From Helianthus annuus (lineage: Eukaryota; Streptophyta; Magnoliopsida; Asterales; Asteraceae), in the NCBI RefSeq assembly GCF_002127325.2, contig NC_035448.2, positions 63,909,751 to 63,973,750 of the forward strand: 64,000 nucleotides of DNA, read 5' to 3'. The stretch's first letter is position 1. Every line of letters starts with the position of its first letter. A program made the position numbers and the translations under genes. Shown here one piece after another: positions 27,762-40,454 of the stretch. The notes under the pieces were generated by a model. It was not told the origin of the DNA, did not search any database, and was given only the letters and a program-made list of their open reading frames with translations.

Positions 27762-29036
27762 TTGCAGACAATGTCGACTAGACCATCATCTGGACCCCAC
27801 CATCCACGACTCACTCGCCAAGAACAACGGGACAAACGCCTTGCTGCCATTCTCGCTAAACAAGTGGCCAAGGTTGTGCCCCAGATCATGAGTGAAATTT
27901 ACGAGAACGTTAGCAAATCGTCTGAGGAGTCTAGAACGGACGCTCCTAAAATTGCCACCAAGACTGCTTTCAGCTACAAGCAGTTCAAGGCTTGAGGTCC
28001 AAAGGAATTAACTGGAGAAGATGGCCCAATGGCTATGTTCTAATGGTTCGATTCCATCGAAGTCACTTTGCGCCAGAGCGGATGTCCTGAAAATCTCCGT
28101 ACCCTAAACGCAACCGGCGTCTTCTAGTCCCGCGCACTAGACTGGTGGACGGCCGAACGAAACAAACGCGGGAATGATGCAGCTTATGAGCTGACCTGGG
28201 AAGAGTTGAAAGCCATCATGATGGATGAGTTCTGCCCTCCCCATGAACGCCAAAAGCTGGAGGATGAGTTTTGGAACATTAAGCAGAAGGATGGAGATAA
28301 CGCTGCCATGACTGCTCGCTTTAAGCAGCTCAGCATCATTTGTCCCGATCAAGTCAAGACTACAGACATGACGATCAAGAAGTACATTCAAGCTTTACCC
28401 GACTGTGTCGCGGATTTTGTGCATGCCGCCAAGCCAGCATCGATCGAAGAAACTTATTTGCTTGCCGCTGAAATCAACGACAAGCGGGTAAAAGCTGGTT
28501 TTTTGGGATAATCCTTCAAAGTCTCTGCATCAATCTACCACCGCGCCAACTGCTGACTCTACCGCTACTGCACCTCAGTCATCAAAGTCCTCACGCCGCA
28601 AGAAGAAGAACAACAACAGCAACTCCAGCAACAAGAATTATGCTGCCACCACCACTGCTGCTCCACTACAAGCCGTACCGGCTCAGCAGCAGTCTCACCA
28701 CCGCCCAGCTCCAATCACTTATGCACCGCCTGCAATGCGTGCATACACAGGCCCCCATCCGGTTTGCCCAATCTATTCTTATCATCACCCGGTGGGTCTC
28801 GCCTGTCGTTTCTGCGCCCACTGCAACATGTACGACCACTTTACTATCAACTGCCGTACTGGTCCCCGCAACACCACAACCCCTGCCACTGCTCATCAAG
28901 CTATACTCCCAGCCCCGCAAGGCCAACACGCGGCTCAGGAACCCACAGTCAACGCCCGATTCTGCTTCGCATGTGGTGATCCCAACCACTTTGCGAACAT
29001 ATGCCCGAACAGGGTTGTGAAACAAGAGCCCCAGTA
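27762..29036 (+). pseudogene. gag of element H
   Basis: Starts MSTRPSSGPHHPRLTRQEQRD at ATG 27762. A TGA at 27993-27995 interrupts the conserved KQFKA region, with further stops before the capsid stretch at 28206-28511 (ALDWWTAERN upstream, then CPPHERQKLEDEFW). The nucleocapsid end keeps two CCHC knuckles, CAHCNMYDHFTINC and CFACGDPNHFANIC. It would form the particle and bind RNA, but this copy cannot make a full protein. Confidence 0.85.
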
Positions 29037-29136
29037 GCAGCAGCCTCATCAACAGTAGCAGCAACAGCAGCAACACCAAGCAGCGCGCGCCAGAACCTTC
29101 AACATCAATGCGCGCCAAGCCCAGGCTGACAACAAC

Positions 29137-32100
29137 ATGGTCAATGGTACGTTCCTTGTGAATGGTATTTATGCTTCATGTTTGTTTGATACTGAAGCCG
29201 ATAACTGCTTTGTATCGTTTGAATTCGAGAAGCTCCTTATTCGTAAGCACTCCTATCTCCCCTCGACATTCGATTTTGAAGTCGCCACCGGAAGAACTGT
29301 CACCGTTAATTCTGTTCTTTGTGATTGTACTCTTGAGCTCAACAATCACATCTTCCCAATCGACCTTATTCCGATGCAACTCGGAAGTTTTGACGTCATA
29401 GTAGGCATGGACTTTCTTCGCGAAAACCATGCTGAAGTTGTATGCTTCGACAAGATGATTTGATTCTCGCTCGTAAATGGTGATTTATTATGTGTCTATG
29501 GTGAAACTGCTTCGAAAGGTCTCAATCTCGTGTCATGTGTCCAAGCTAGCAAGTATCTCCGCAAGGAATACATGGCTTTCTTGGCTAACATTGAAGTAGC
29601 GAAGAAGGAAAAGAAAGGAAAGACAACAGTGAAAGACGTCCCCGTGGTCCGCGAATTTCCCTAGGTATTCCCTGATAATCTCCCAGGACTCCTGCCAAGT
29701 GGTGATATCGATTTCTGTATCGACCTTATTCCTAGAGCCAACCCTGTTGCCAAAGCTCCTTATCGACTCGCGCCGTCCGAAATGCGTGAACTCTCGAATC
29801 AGCTTCAGGAATTACTTGAGAAAGGCTTTATTCGCCCGAGCACCTCTCCTTGGGGCGTGCCAGTCCTCTTCGTCAAAAAGAAGGATGGGTCGTTCAGGAT
29901 GTGCATCGACTACCGGTAATTTAACAAGCTAACCATCAAGAACCGCTACCCCCTGCCTCGTATCGACGATTTGTTTGATCAGCTACAAGGTGCTACATGT
30001 TTCTCGAAGATCGATCTACGCTCAGGCTATCACCAGCTACGCATTCAGGAGAAAGATATACCCAAAACCGCTTTTCGCATTCGCTACGGCCACTATGAGT
30101 TCGTTGTTATGCCTTTTGGTTTAACCAACGCACCCAAGGTTTTCATGGATCTGATGAATCGCGTGTGTAAACCTTATCTCGACCGTTTCGTCATCGTGTT
30201 CATCGACGATGTCTTGATCTTTTCCAAGTCGAAAGCCAAACATGCGCAACATCTACTGTTGGGATTGAACCCTATCAGAGGAACAGATAATTAAAGCCAA
30301 AACTGGATCAGAGCAGTGGATCCTAAATAAGCAGATGTTTACATACAAATCTCTCCCCTTGAAAGTGATTTCAACAACTACTGACCTCCTATCTGCTGAT
30401 CTTGTTAAATGCTGACCTACAACTGCTGCTCAAGTAAAGACCTGATGAAAGAAGCCCTGCTGATTCAATCTACTGTTTTGAGTCAAGCTCTGCTGATCCG
30501 GACAAGTGCTGCTGGGTTCACAACAGTAGAAGGTTGCAACAGCTGATCAATAGTCTGTTTTATTTTATAATGTAATAGCAGTAGTTAACACAGCAGTGTT
30601 TGTATAGATCAGAGGTTAGAGTTTGTTAGGAGGTTAGATGTCACTTTCATGGTGACGTCAGCTAAGATGCTCAGTAGTTTGCAAGTGCCTATAAATAGAT
30701 CAGTACTTTGTACTGTTCTATTAGCTCTTTTGCACAATCGTCTTCTTTGCACGAACAAACAATTGAGCTCTGGCTGAGGGGGAGTTTGCATTCATTCATC
30801 AATCATTGTAATCGTTATTGAAATAAATTCAATCTTCCGATTCATTGTGGAAAGATGTTTGATCAAAGTATTACTCTCGTTTGATTGTATCCAAAGTTTG
30901 TTTTCATTATAATTCCGCTGCACACTCATCCATTTTCATTTTAATTTCAAACACAAAATACAATCAAAATCAAACTCAGATCCAACATCTACGTTTGGTT
31001 CTCGAACTACTCCAGGGGAATCGACTCTATGCCAAGTTCTCCAAGTGTGAATTCTGGCTGGAGGAGGTTCAGTTTCTGGGTCACATCGTAAATAGTCAAG
31101 GTATTCACGTCGATCCCGCGAAGATTGAAGTAGTTAAGAGTTGGATGACGACTAAGAACCCGTCTGAGGTCCGTTCTTTTCTCAGACTTGCGGGCTATTA
31201 TCGACAATTCATCGAGGGATTCTCAAAGATCGCTGTGCCGCTTACCGCTCTCACGCATAAAGACAAGCCTTTTGTTTGGGGAAGCGAACAAGAGTCTGCT
31301 TTCCAAACCCTCAAGCACATGCTCTGCAATGCTCATGTTCTCACATTGCCCGATGGAAACGACGGATTCATTGTCTACTGTGATGCTTCCAACCTTGGTT
31401 TTGGTTGTGTTCTTATGCAACGGGACAAGGTTATAGCATACACATCTCGTCAGCTCAAAATCCACGAGAGGAACTATACAACCCATGATCTCGAGCTAGG
31501 CGCGGTTGTTTTTGCGTTAAAGATTTGGCGACACTACCTGTATGGTACCAGGTGTACGATCTTCACCGATCATAGGAGCCTACAACATATCTTTGATCAA
31601 AGAGAGCTTAATATGCGTCAACGCCGATGGGTAGAACTTCTCAACGACTATGACTGCGAGATTCGTTATCACCCAGCCAAAGCAAATGTCGCCGCCAACA
31701 CTCTCAGCAGACGGAGTTATTTGCTCAGCATTCGCGATACCCAAGCCCAATACGATCTCGAAACTCTTATCTGTGAAGCCCAGCATGCCTGTTTTAATGA
31801 GCGTACATTGAAGAAGGAACGAATCTATCACGATGGAGCTCAACTTGTAAATAAGTCAAATGGGATATTCCATTACCTGGACCGAATTTGGATCCCTAAA
31901 CGGACCGATTTGCGAAAGATTTTGATGGACGAAGCCCACAAATCTCGGTATTCTATTCATCCCGGTGCCGATAAAATGTACCAGGATCTTCGCTACAAGT
32001 ACTGGTGGCCGGGTATGAGGAGGGATATTGCTCTCTACGTCGGGAAGTGCCTGACTTGTGCAAGGGTCAAGGCTGAACATCAAAAGCCCTCTGGCTTACT

Positions 32101-33193
32101 CGAACAACCGCCAATCCCCATGTGGAAATGGTAGAGTATAGCTATGGACTTCATAACCAAGCTCCCGTGCACGTCAATGGGTCACGATAGCATCTGGGTT
32201 GTTGTCGACCGTTTGACCAAATCTGCCCACTTTTTGCCAATACGGGAAAACTACAAGGTAGAACGATTAGCCCGAATCTACACCGACGAGATCATTTGTA
32301 ATCACAGGACGCCTCGTGACATCATCTCTGACCGCGACGCTCGGTTTACCTCGCGATTATGGGAAACGTTTCAAGCTGCTCTTGGCACTACGCTTAATCT
32401 GAGTACCGCATTCCACCCTCAAACCGATGGACAGACTGAAAGAACGACCCGTACTCTTGAACACATGCTCCGTTCGTGTGTCATAGATTTCGGTGGTAAT
32501 TGGGACACTTACCTGCTGTTAGTCGAATTCTCGTATAACAACAGTTATCATTCCAGCATTCAGATGGCACCATTCGTGTCCTTATGGAAGAAGATGTCGA
32601 TCGCCTATTGTATGGCATGAGATCGGTCACTCGCAACTAACCGGTCCTGAGCTATTGCAAGAAATGACTGACAAAGTCTTCCAAATTCGAGACAACTTAT
32701 TGAAAGCTCGGAGCCGACAAAAAAATTACGCCGATAAACGACACAAGCCCCTTGAATTTGACGTTGGAGACTACGTACTCCTAAAGGTATCACCTTGGAA
32801 GGGTGTAGTCAGATTCGGCAAGAAAGGGAAACTAGCGCCTCGATATGTTGGACCTTTTAAGATTCTAGAGAGGATCGGAAAAGTCGCCTACAGACTCGAA
32901 CTACCAGAGGAACTTAGTAATGTCCACCCGACTTTTAACGTTTCAAACCTCCGAAAGTGCCTGGCGGAGCATGATTTAATTGTACCTCTCGATGACCTCC
33001 AAATAAAAGAAACAGTACACTTTGTGGAGAAGCCTGTCGAAATCATGGATCGCCAAACCAAGCAGCTCAGACGCTCGCGCATTCCTATTGTGGATGTCTA
33101 ATGGGAAGGCAAACGAGGAGCAGAGTTCACTTGGGAACTCGAAAGCGACATGAAGACAAAGTATTCGCAGTTGTTTGTTACGACTTCGGCCTA
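29137..33193 (+). pseudogene. pol of element H: protease, RT, RNase H, integrase, chromodomain-like tail
   Basis: The protease active site reads DTEAD instead of DTGA, so it is inactive. Stops occur at 29461 (TGA), about 29662 (TAG), about 29919 (TAA), 32132 (TAG) and 33099 (TAA). RT keeps [12 protein letters not shown] and VFIDDVLIF. It is split at 30257 by a solo LTR and resumes at about 30993 with RLVLELLQGNRLYAKFSKCE. RNase H (YCDASNLGFG) and integrase follow (HPGADKMYQDLRYKYWWPG, CLTCAR, VVDRLTK, SDRDARF, DGQTERT). The tail resembles the chromodomain of Tekay elements, which recognises histone marks. The whole is dead. Confidence 0.88.
30257..30987 (+). repeat. Solo LTR inside the RT gene of element H
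   Basis: 731 bp, TGTTGGGAT...ATCCAACA, flanked by perfect 5-bp repeats TCTAC (30252-30256, 30988-30992). Removing it and one TCTAC restores the reading frame across the site. TATAAATAG near 30690 shows plus orientation. The family was not identified; the ends suit a Copia-type LTR. Confidence 0.93.
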
Positions 33194-33215
33194 ATTACGG
33201 GACGAAATTCCCTTA

Positions 33216-33227
33216 ACTAGGGGAGGC
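33216..33227 (+). other. Polypurine tract of element H
   Basis: ACTAGGGGAGGC directly before the 3' LTR. Confidence 0.7.
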
Positions 33228-35996
33228 TGTAACACCCCGTGTTTCGAAAGTCAAAGTCAAAGTCAAGATTGAAGTCAAAGGAAGAAAAGATCGCTAATTG
33301 CGATCTGTCTCTCCTTGCTCAATTCCTGTTTTGACTTCTTTGACCATAGTTAGTCTATTTTATGTTTAACGTTAGTTGTATTATGTGGAGTAATTAATTA
33401 TAATCGCAGCAATCGATAAATATTTATCGCTACGAATCACTTTACGACTGTGAATAATAGGAAGTAACAATGCGATAAAGTCAACTAAATGCTAATCGAT
33501 CAAATCTAATCAACATCGCACTCGCAACTTGAATTACGCATTTTGGTTATTGTTATACGTGTGTGTGTGCCTTATGTGTTACTTGTGCATGTTTATTTAC
33601 ATTATGTGTGGTAATCAATCGAATCGCAATCGAACTCAATCGCAGTCAAATCGCAAACGCTAAACGAATACGAGATAAGGATGATTGTATGTTGATATAG
33701 TATGATAATTAGTGGAGAAGAGATAGCGCGAGATATGAGTAGTTGGGATTAAAAGTAATTTGACTAGGAAACCCTATCACATCGCAACGCTCGCAATCGC
33801 AATCGAAACAGCAAAACTCATTGCACCAAACACTCGAATCAGGCGACTGATCGATCAGGTAACCAGCCGATCGACCAGCCGTCCGATCGGGCTGCCGTCC
33901 GATCGGACAGGCTGTCCGATCGAGCTGCCTGGCCGATCGGCCAACCCTTTCCCCTTTTGGAACTCTATAAATACCCCTGTCACTTTCATCCTTTCTACTT
34001 TTGGAAACTCTCTGACCGACCAGCTCGTGCTCCTCACCTTTTCTTCGATTTCTCTCGATTTCCGTAAGATCTCGCCCTAAATCTTGTACTTTCTTGATCT
34101 ACATGCACTCCTACACCTTTCTATCTTTCAAATCTTAACTTTTAACCGTGAAATCACCAAGATTAAAGGTGTTCTAGGATGACGTCATCATGTGTTCTTG
34201 AAGAACTTCATGTTTTGGCCTCAATCCACCAAGAACAACTTAGATCTAACTGATTTCCACATAAACTAACAAAGATCTTTCATAAATCTAAACATATTCA
34301 CCACAAAAAGGATTGAAAGACGAGTTTCCAACTTTCTTTCAACTCTTTTACACTCAATGCACTCAAAAACCGATAGAATCAGAGCTTGTGCCGACTTACT
34401 ACCCGATCTGTGGTCGTGTTGGCTCAAGATCTGGATCCTATCTATGAGGCTACCGATTCCGGGTTAACCTAGAACAATCGTCTGGAACCAGTGGACCGAC
34501 TGAGCTTGGGTGATTCCTGTTCAGCCGGGTCACTAAAGCGAAGGTGAGGTTCTGTTGGCTAACACGTCATCAAAACGTCTCGATAAAACGACAAACAATC
34601 AAAACAACCAAGTGTGAGACGAATAGGACGACCAGGACGAGGTGCCTTCCGATCGGCCTAATGACCGAATGGACAGCCACCCGATCGACCGGCCAGCCGA
34701 ACGGCTTGCACCTTGGGACCCACACTTAACCATTTTGGTAATCTAAGAAGTCTTAGTGTTGAACGAGTTGCTGTCCTATCGGACTACCATCCGATCGAAC
34801 CGCCAACCGTACCATGAGACATTTGCACCTCCTCGCTTAAACAATTTTCAACATGTTCAATGCATTAGGTATACCACCCGATCGAACTGTTGTCCGATCG
34901 AGTGACACCCTGCTGCAAGATTGTTTTCACTGAAGTGCCCTACCGATCGGGTTGCCGGCCGATCGAACGACCGTCCGATCGACCGACCTGAAAGGTAGAG
35001 ATACTTCTATGTTCTCAAATGCTACAAAAAAAACTTCAAAAGTCAAACCATCATACACAAACACATCCTTCCTGAAGGAAGAAACAATCCACTCGAACAG
35101 CCATCCAATCGGACAACCGTTCGAACGGGTTGTCACTCGCACGACCAGCTGTCCGACCCACCAATACTTATTCTCATTTTACGCATTACTTATCGTTATG
35201 CTATCGAACTATTCAGGCTAACCTTACTCTCAAGAGCTCCCTTCAATCCATCAACCGCCGTGAGTATACTCGATCCCTTTTTGCTTTACGCACTTTTGGG
35301 TGTTACATACGTTACTTATACGAAATCACATCGAACATACTACGCAATACTTTTAAACGCTAACCGTTACCGCATGTTATACGTGACTTAATGAATGCCT
35401 GTTTGTTATGTTTACACATGGAATGTTGTCTACCTACCTTAGCAACGATAGTACTATAGTTTGGACTCAGCACCCGTTCACACGGGGGTTGTTAAGGACA
35501 ATTACTTGCATGGATTACAGTGGTGATCATGTATTGCGAACTGCCTTGGGCAGTCAACCCGCAGTCACTGGTATCGATAGGTTCATGTTGATAACTAACA
35601 TGCTTCGTTTTCCTCTGTGTATGTGTTGGTTATGCGTAAACTATTTCGAACTCTAAATGATATTATTAAACTTATATGCTCGCCTTTACACTATGTGTAT
35701 TGACTTTATTTTAACGTATGTGACAGGTGTTTAGGATGCATATCTACTAGGAAAGCGAGGCTAGAATAAGGTCCTAGAGGCCAACAAATAGTCGTCTGTA
35801 CAAATGAAATCTGAGTTGTCGGAACAGAACTATTTGCCTAGATTTTGTTTGTAATAATTTTTTTACCTTTTGAGACATGGTATGGGACATGTTAATTTAA
35901 ATTGATTGGCAATGATAATTGTTATGGAAACTTCTGGACAATCTGTTTCGCTCAGTGCCGCGCCCCAATGTTTCCGCCATCGGTTGGGGTGTGACA
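33228..35996 (+). repeat. 3' LTR of element H
   Basis: 2769 bp, TGTAACACCCCG to GGGGTGTGACA, followed by the GGTTA target duplication. It carries the same CGATCG-rich tract as the 5' LTR. Confidence 0.9.
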
Positions 35997-36278
35997 GGTT
36001 AAATGTAAATTTTTGGTAGTCTAGGGTTAAAGATGTAAGTTGAAGTGTTAAGTGTAATGTTATAAGTGTTTAAGTGTTTTTAAGGTTTTTAAGGTGTTTT
36101 ATCATCATAACTAGCTTTAAAACATAAAAACTATGCTTCTAGTCTATTTTTGGTGTTTTGTGTAGTGTCCGGTTAATCGTTCGGTTATCGGTTCGTTAAA
36201 GTGCTAAATTGTGAATTTTACAAGGTATGAAGTACCTTTTGTGACAGTTTTCATTTCCGACACTTTACAAGTTATTCT
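35997..36278. other. Unassigned DNA right of element H
   Basis: Continues the sequence into which H inserted. No feature seen. Confidence 0.4.
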
Positions 36279-36647
36279 GTACATCTATGCAGTTAATGCG
36301 GTAAAATATCGGATATCGGTAAAGGACCGATATTTGAAATATAGGTTATCTCGGTGAGATATCGGTGGGATATCGGTAATTTTAATATAATGCAGAATTT
36401 ATATATATAGCAATTTAACACCAATAATTCAGTGATATATCAGTGATATATCGGTTATATCGGTCAAATATTGATGATATATCGGTTATATCGGTCAAAT
36501 ATCGCTGATATATCGGTTATATCGGTCAAATATCGGTCAATATCGCCGATAATATCGGTACCGATATTTGACACCGATATTTTACTAAGGGACCGATATG
36601 ACCGATATATCACCGATATCTCACCGATATTAACTGCATAGCTGTAC
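36279..36647. mobile_element. ATATCGGT-rich inverted-repeat element, 369 bp
   Basis: Ends GTACATCTATGCAGTTAAT and, inverted, GTACAGCTATGCAGTTAAT. The interior is dominated by ATATCGGT and its complement, with about three 31-bp units (GATATATCGGTTATATCGGT...) at 36446-36540. The target duplication is unclear. Non-coding. Confidence 0.7.
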
Positions 36648-37542
36648 ATTTAAACCTTAATTCTGCATGTTATATTGATGTTTAAATGCTGATTTTTGCT
36701 GAATTCTGCAGAATTCTGCATTTAAAGTACGTTTCAGGTAGTTTTAGTGCCTATTTCAGCTTCCGGAAAGTGTTTATGTTAACCTTTGTTCACCCACTTA
36801 GGTTTTATTGTATTTTTGATGTTGGACCTACATCTAAGTCCTAAATCTATTGTTCAACTGTATTCTGAAGTTGTGCTGACGCAGCTTGTCTAACAGGTGA
36901 GCTTACTAACCATTTCGACGCAATGCTTAAAGTATTGTATAATGTGACAGTTAATATATGAAACATGCATGAATTCAATTGCATAACAAGTAAGCATATA
37001 ATGTTGACGTGTAAACACATAAATGCAGGAAATAAATAATTATTAAAATAGTACGAAAATTACTGGTTTGTGCCAGTTGTCACAATAAGTTTGTGGGTTG
37101 TTAACTGTTTTCTTTGAAATTAAGTTTTTGGGTTCTTGATTTAAGTTTGTGGGTTATTGACGGTTTGCTTGATTATGTATGTTTCAGACTTCAATTTTTG
37201 CTAAAATTTAATTAGGGATGCTCATGGTTTGCTTGGTTATGCATGTCTTTTCAAATCAATTTAGTTTCATATTGGTTTTGAAGTTTTAAGGCAACTCTTT
37301 TGACATCCACAGTCAAATCAAAATTGAAGTTTTAGAGAATATAGAAGACACATGTGTGCAGTCTAGGGTTGACATATATCACATTGTTGTTAAAGCTCAC
37401 AACACCAGGATCTTGTATAATTTGTTCTGGTAGATTGGTTACTATTTTGCATCGAGTGAAAAGCCTTGCACTGACAACTTGATTATGACTCATGTTGTTT
37501 ATAAGCTTGAAGGATCTTTATAGTTTCTAATTAATATGAAAA
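36648..37542. other. Non-coding repeat-like DNA
   Basis: No ORF or repeat that I can name. It may continue the LTR-like sequence seen left of element H. Confidence 0.35.
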
Positions 37543-38105
37543 CTAGTAATAGTGCGCTTTGCGGCGCGGTACTTCGCAAACGTCAAATGAATTAGTCCAA
37601 GCGTTATGTATATGATTGAACTCAGTTTAACCTATATAAGCATTGCGATTGGATCAAAAAGTAAAGTAAATTGAATTTATACCATACAATCATAGGATAT
37701 TATATGCACCGTCAAATCAAAACGAATATGAGACTTGAATCATACGTAGGAAATGTACAAAATAAAGCACGAAAGTTTATGTTAAAGTCGAAACGTAGAC
37801 AAACTCGAACTTATAGGAAAAAGTATACGAAATTTGTTTCGAAATGTAGACAAACTCGAATATTGTACCGACTATGTGGCATGATTATATATAGATTATT
37901 ATCGACCCTTTACGTTAAAACGTAGAGCAAATCGAATTTAATCGACGAATCAAAATGTATTATATTGGACCCGATTGTTTTTAAACAAAACTTATGCCAA
38001 CACGTACATAGAAAGTAAGCTCGAAAACGTATTATAATTGAAAACAAAATTTACTTCGAAACGTTGACCAACTTGAATTTATACTGTAAAATCAAGACGT
38101 ATTAT
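37543..38105 (-). mobile_element. Putative Helitron 3' end and adjoining body
   Basis: On the minus strand it ends with a small GC-rich hairpin (GCGC...GCGC, 37554-37567) then TATTACTAG followed by T, the CTRR-type end of Helitrons. The body contains spaced AAACGTAGAC...CTCGAATTT words that continue at 44489-44690. No coding region or 5' end was seen. Confidence 0.45.
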
Positions 38106-38562
38106 TGTAGGACCGTTCCGATGACCTTAAACGTCAGTAGAAGTAGTTCATCTCAGTTTACAAAGGCGGAAACAGAGTAAACCAAGTCAAAAACAGCTTA
38201 ATCCTTTCAATTCTTCTTTCCATTACTGATTGTGAGCTTTTACAGAGATTTTTACAGAAATCTGGCAGCACCTTCGCTCACACATACACAAACATCTACT
38301 ACTGACCGTTTGAAATGAACTGTCTATTTATAGACCCATGCTGTCCGTTTGAACTAGACACAGCATGTTCAAACGAACACGCTTCAAACGATCAGCATAT
38401 TCAAATGGCCAGGTCCTTCTTCAAACGGCCAGATGTCTTTCAAACGGCCAGGACCATTTCTACCTATACAAACCCTAATTTAATCATGTTTATGCACCTA
38501 TTTAACCTATCTAGACAAAAGACTTGATAAGACGTAGTCAGCAGACATTTAGTGCACCAACA
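38106..38562 (-). repeat. L1: 3' LTR of element F
   Basis: 457 bp. On the sense strand it begins TGTTGGTGCACTAAATG and ends CGGTCCTACA. CTATTTATAG, near 38328, is a TATA-like site on both strands. The PPT CCAAGGGGGAGTC lies at 38563-38575. Confidence 0.85.
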
Positions 38563-38575
38563 GACTCCCCCTTGG

Positions 38576-40454
38576 ATGTTGACGAAGTCTTCGGCATCAA
38601 GTCTTTAGTCTTTGTCTTTTCACAACTTTGTCTCCTCATTGTAACAACTCAATCTTCACAGGTTCAAAATCTTTTCCTAGCTCCATCTTCAGTCTTCCCT
38701 TTAGATGTTGATCCAGACTCCCCCTTTCACAGACTCCCCCTCTCAGTATGCTGGGATCTGAGGTTTCTAGTTCAAGCTTTGACAATTAGCTTCCGTGGGA
38801 ATAATGAAGTCCAAAACCTGTTTAACCTACACATTCTCTACCTCAACATAAGTTTCACAAATTTATAACACTAAACTTCCTGGTAGATATCATTAACACA
38901 TATATTAGTTACATCAAGTTCAAATGAATGACCTTGATTAACCAAATATACAACCTTTCAAAACATTTATATATGTCATTTAAAGAATTCAGCATATTCT
39001 CCCAAACCTGTTCATCATGTTTAGCACTCGAATTTTGAATATCAGTTCTTCAATATCAGCTGTCGAAAATCTTTTTGACTTTTCAAAATTTTATGCTAAA
39101 ACACTCCGAAAATCTTTTTGGATTTTTGTTTTTGAATGAAATACAGTAAACAAATATATACAAATAATATTTTTGTGAGATTGTGTAAGAGGATCATATC
39201 AATTTATGAGACAAATCACTAGCACCGTTAAGCTTTAATCATATTACGTTCTAAACGATTCACATAGATTGACGATATAGTTGTCCTCTTAAATTTTCAC
39301 ACAATTTTCAATCTATTCAGGATACGATTTAGATGTTTTAGAAACTTAGCTCAATTCATGTGTCCCACCTCTTGAATATACTCCCGTATCCAGAATCTCA
39401 ATATTCAGTCTTACAGGTGAGCATACTACAATGATATCTGTACATAAATTAGGGGTTAAATGCGAGAACTAAGGGATCTCAGGTCAGAACTTCCGTTCAG
39501 CAGAGAGATATCAGTTTCGACTTTGCAGTATGTCCCCTTTAGAGGATCTTTTCAGCTACAACAGATGATTAACAATTTTATTGTCTAATCAGCTGAGGGC
39601 TTTATGCTATATTTCAAGCATTTAGCATAAAGTATTAGCCAAGGACTAGGTCAGAACTACCGTTCAGCAAAAGTCCCGGAATAATACCCCAGACATCATA
39701 GAGTATAAACACCTAGTATATCAGAATACGAGACCTTTCAAACGAGATTTCAGGGGTTACCTATATATCCAAATAGTGTTCCCCACGAATTTCACAAGTT
39801 TGAAATTTTATGTTTATATCCCGAATAAATCTACTAAATGTACGAAAACCTATCGTCACATCATCAGTGAGACCGTTTATAACTTTTGACAATTCATTTC
39901 CTTAGCATGCTGTGATAGTCCACTGATTTTCTATCATTTCCTCTTTTCTCAACAAAACTCATTTTTTTATTTTTCAATGTTTTTGACATTTTTAAATTTT
40001 CTATTTTTTTTTTTAAATTTTTCTCCCCCTAAAATCAAAAAATGTTTCAATTTTGATTTTCAAGGAAAATTTGAAAAACAAACTGTACAAATAAAGTGAC
40101 AAACTGATATCGAATCACTTCAAGTCGCCATTCTTATAACGTAAACAATCAGAACTCCCCCTGACAACAAATTATTTTCCCATTTAGATTTCAAAACACT
40201 TAAGTTTGTTTTAATCAAAATGGTTTTTTCCGGAAAATTAGTTTTGTGTGTCATTTCACAAATTCGGGGTTCTTTCATCATATTGTTTTTCCTGTAATCA
40301 CTTGACAGAAAGAGAAATCAAGTACAACTTAATGTCCTTGATTAGTCTTTTGTAATTCGAAATATCACAGTTACCAACCTGTGAATTTCTCAAGAAAGAT
40401 GCCGATACCTGTTCCACATTTACCAACCTGGGAACTCCGGCAAGTCAGGGTTTT
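38576..40454 (-). other. Non-coding region between gag and 3' LTR of element F
   Basis: 1.9 kb without an ORF or any pol motif in six frames. It has a second purine-rich stretch (AGGGGGAGTTC near 40155 on the minus strand). It occupies the place where pol would be. Confidence 0.7.

Larger units (their letters stand above)
24634..35996 (+). mobile_element. Element H: decayed Tekay/Del-like chromovirus
   Basis: 11.4 kb, bounded by TGTAACACCCCG and GGGGTGTGACA. A perfect 5-bp target duplication GGTTA lies at 24629-24633 and 35997-36001. It contains gag, protease, RT, RNase H, integrase and a chromodomain-like tail in sense order, all with nonsense changes. Lineage comes from the RT motif [15 protein letters not shown] and the C-terminal RRSRIPIVDV...FTWELE...KYSQLF. 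Its two LTRs agree until about 26942/35536 and then differ, so the 5' LTR end and PBS have been lost. Confidence 0.9.
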
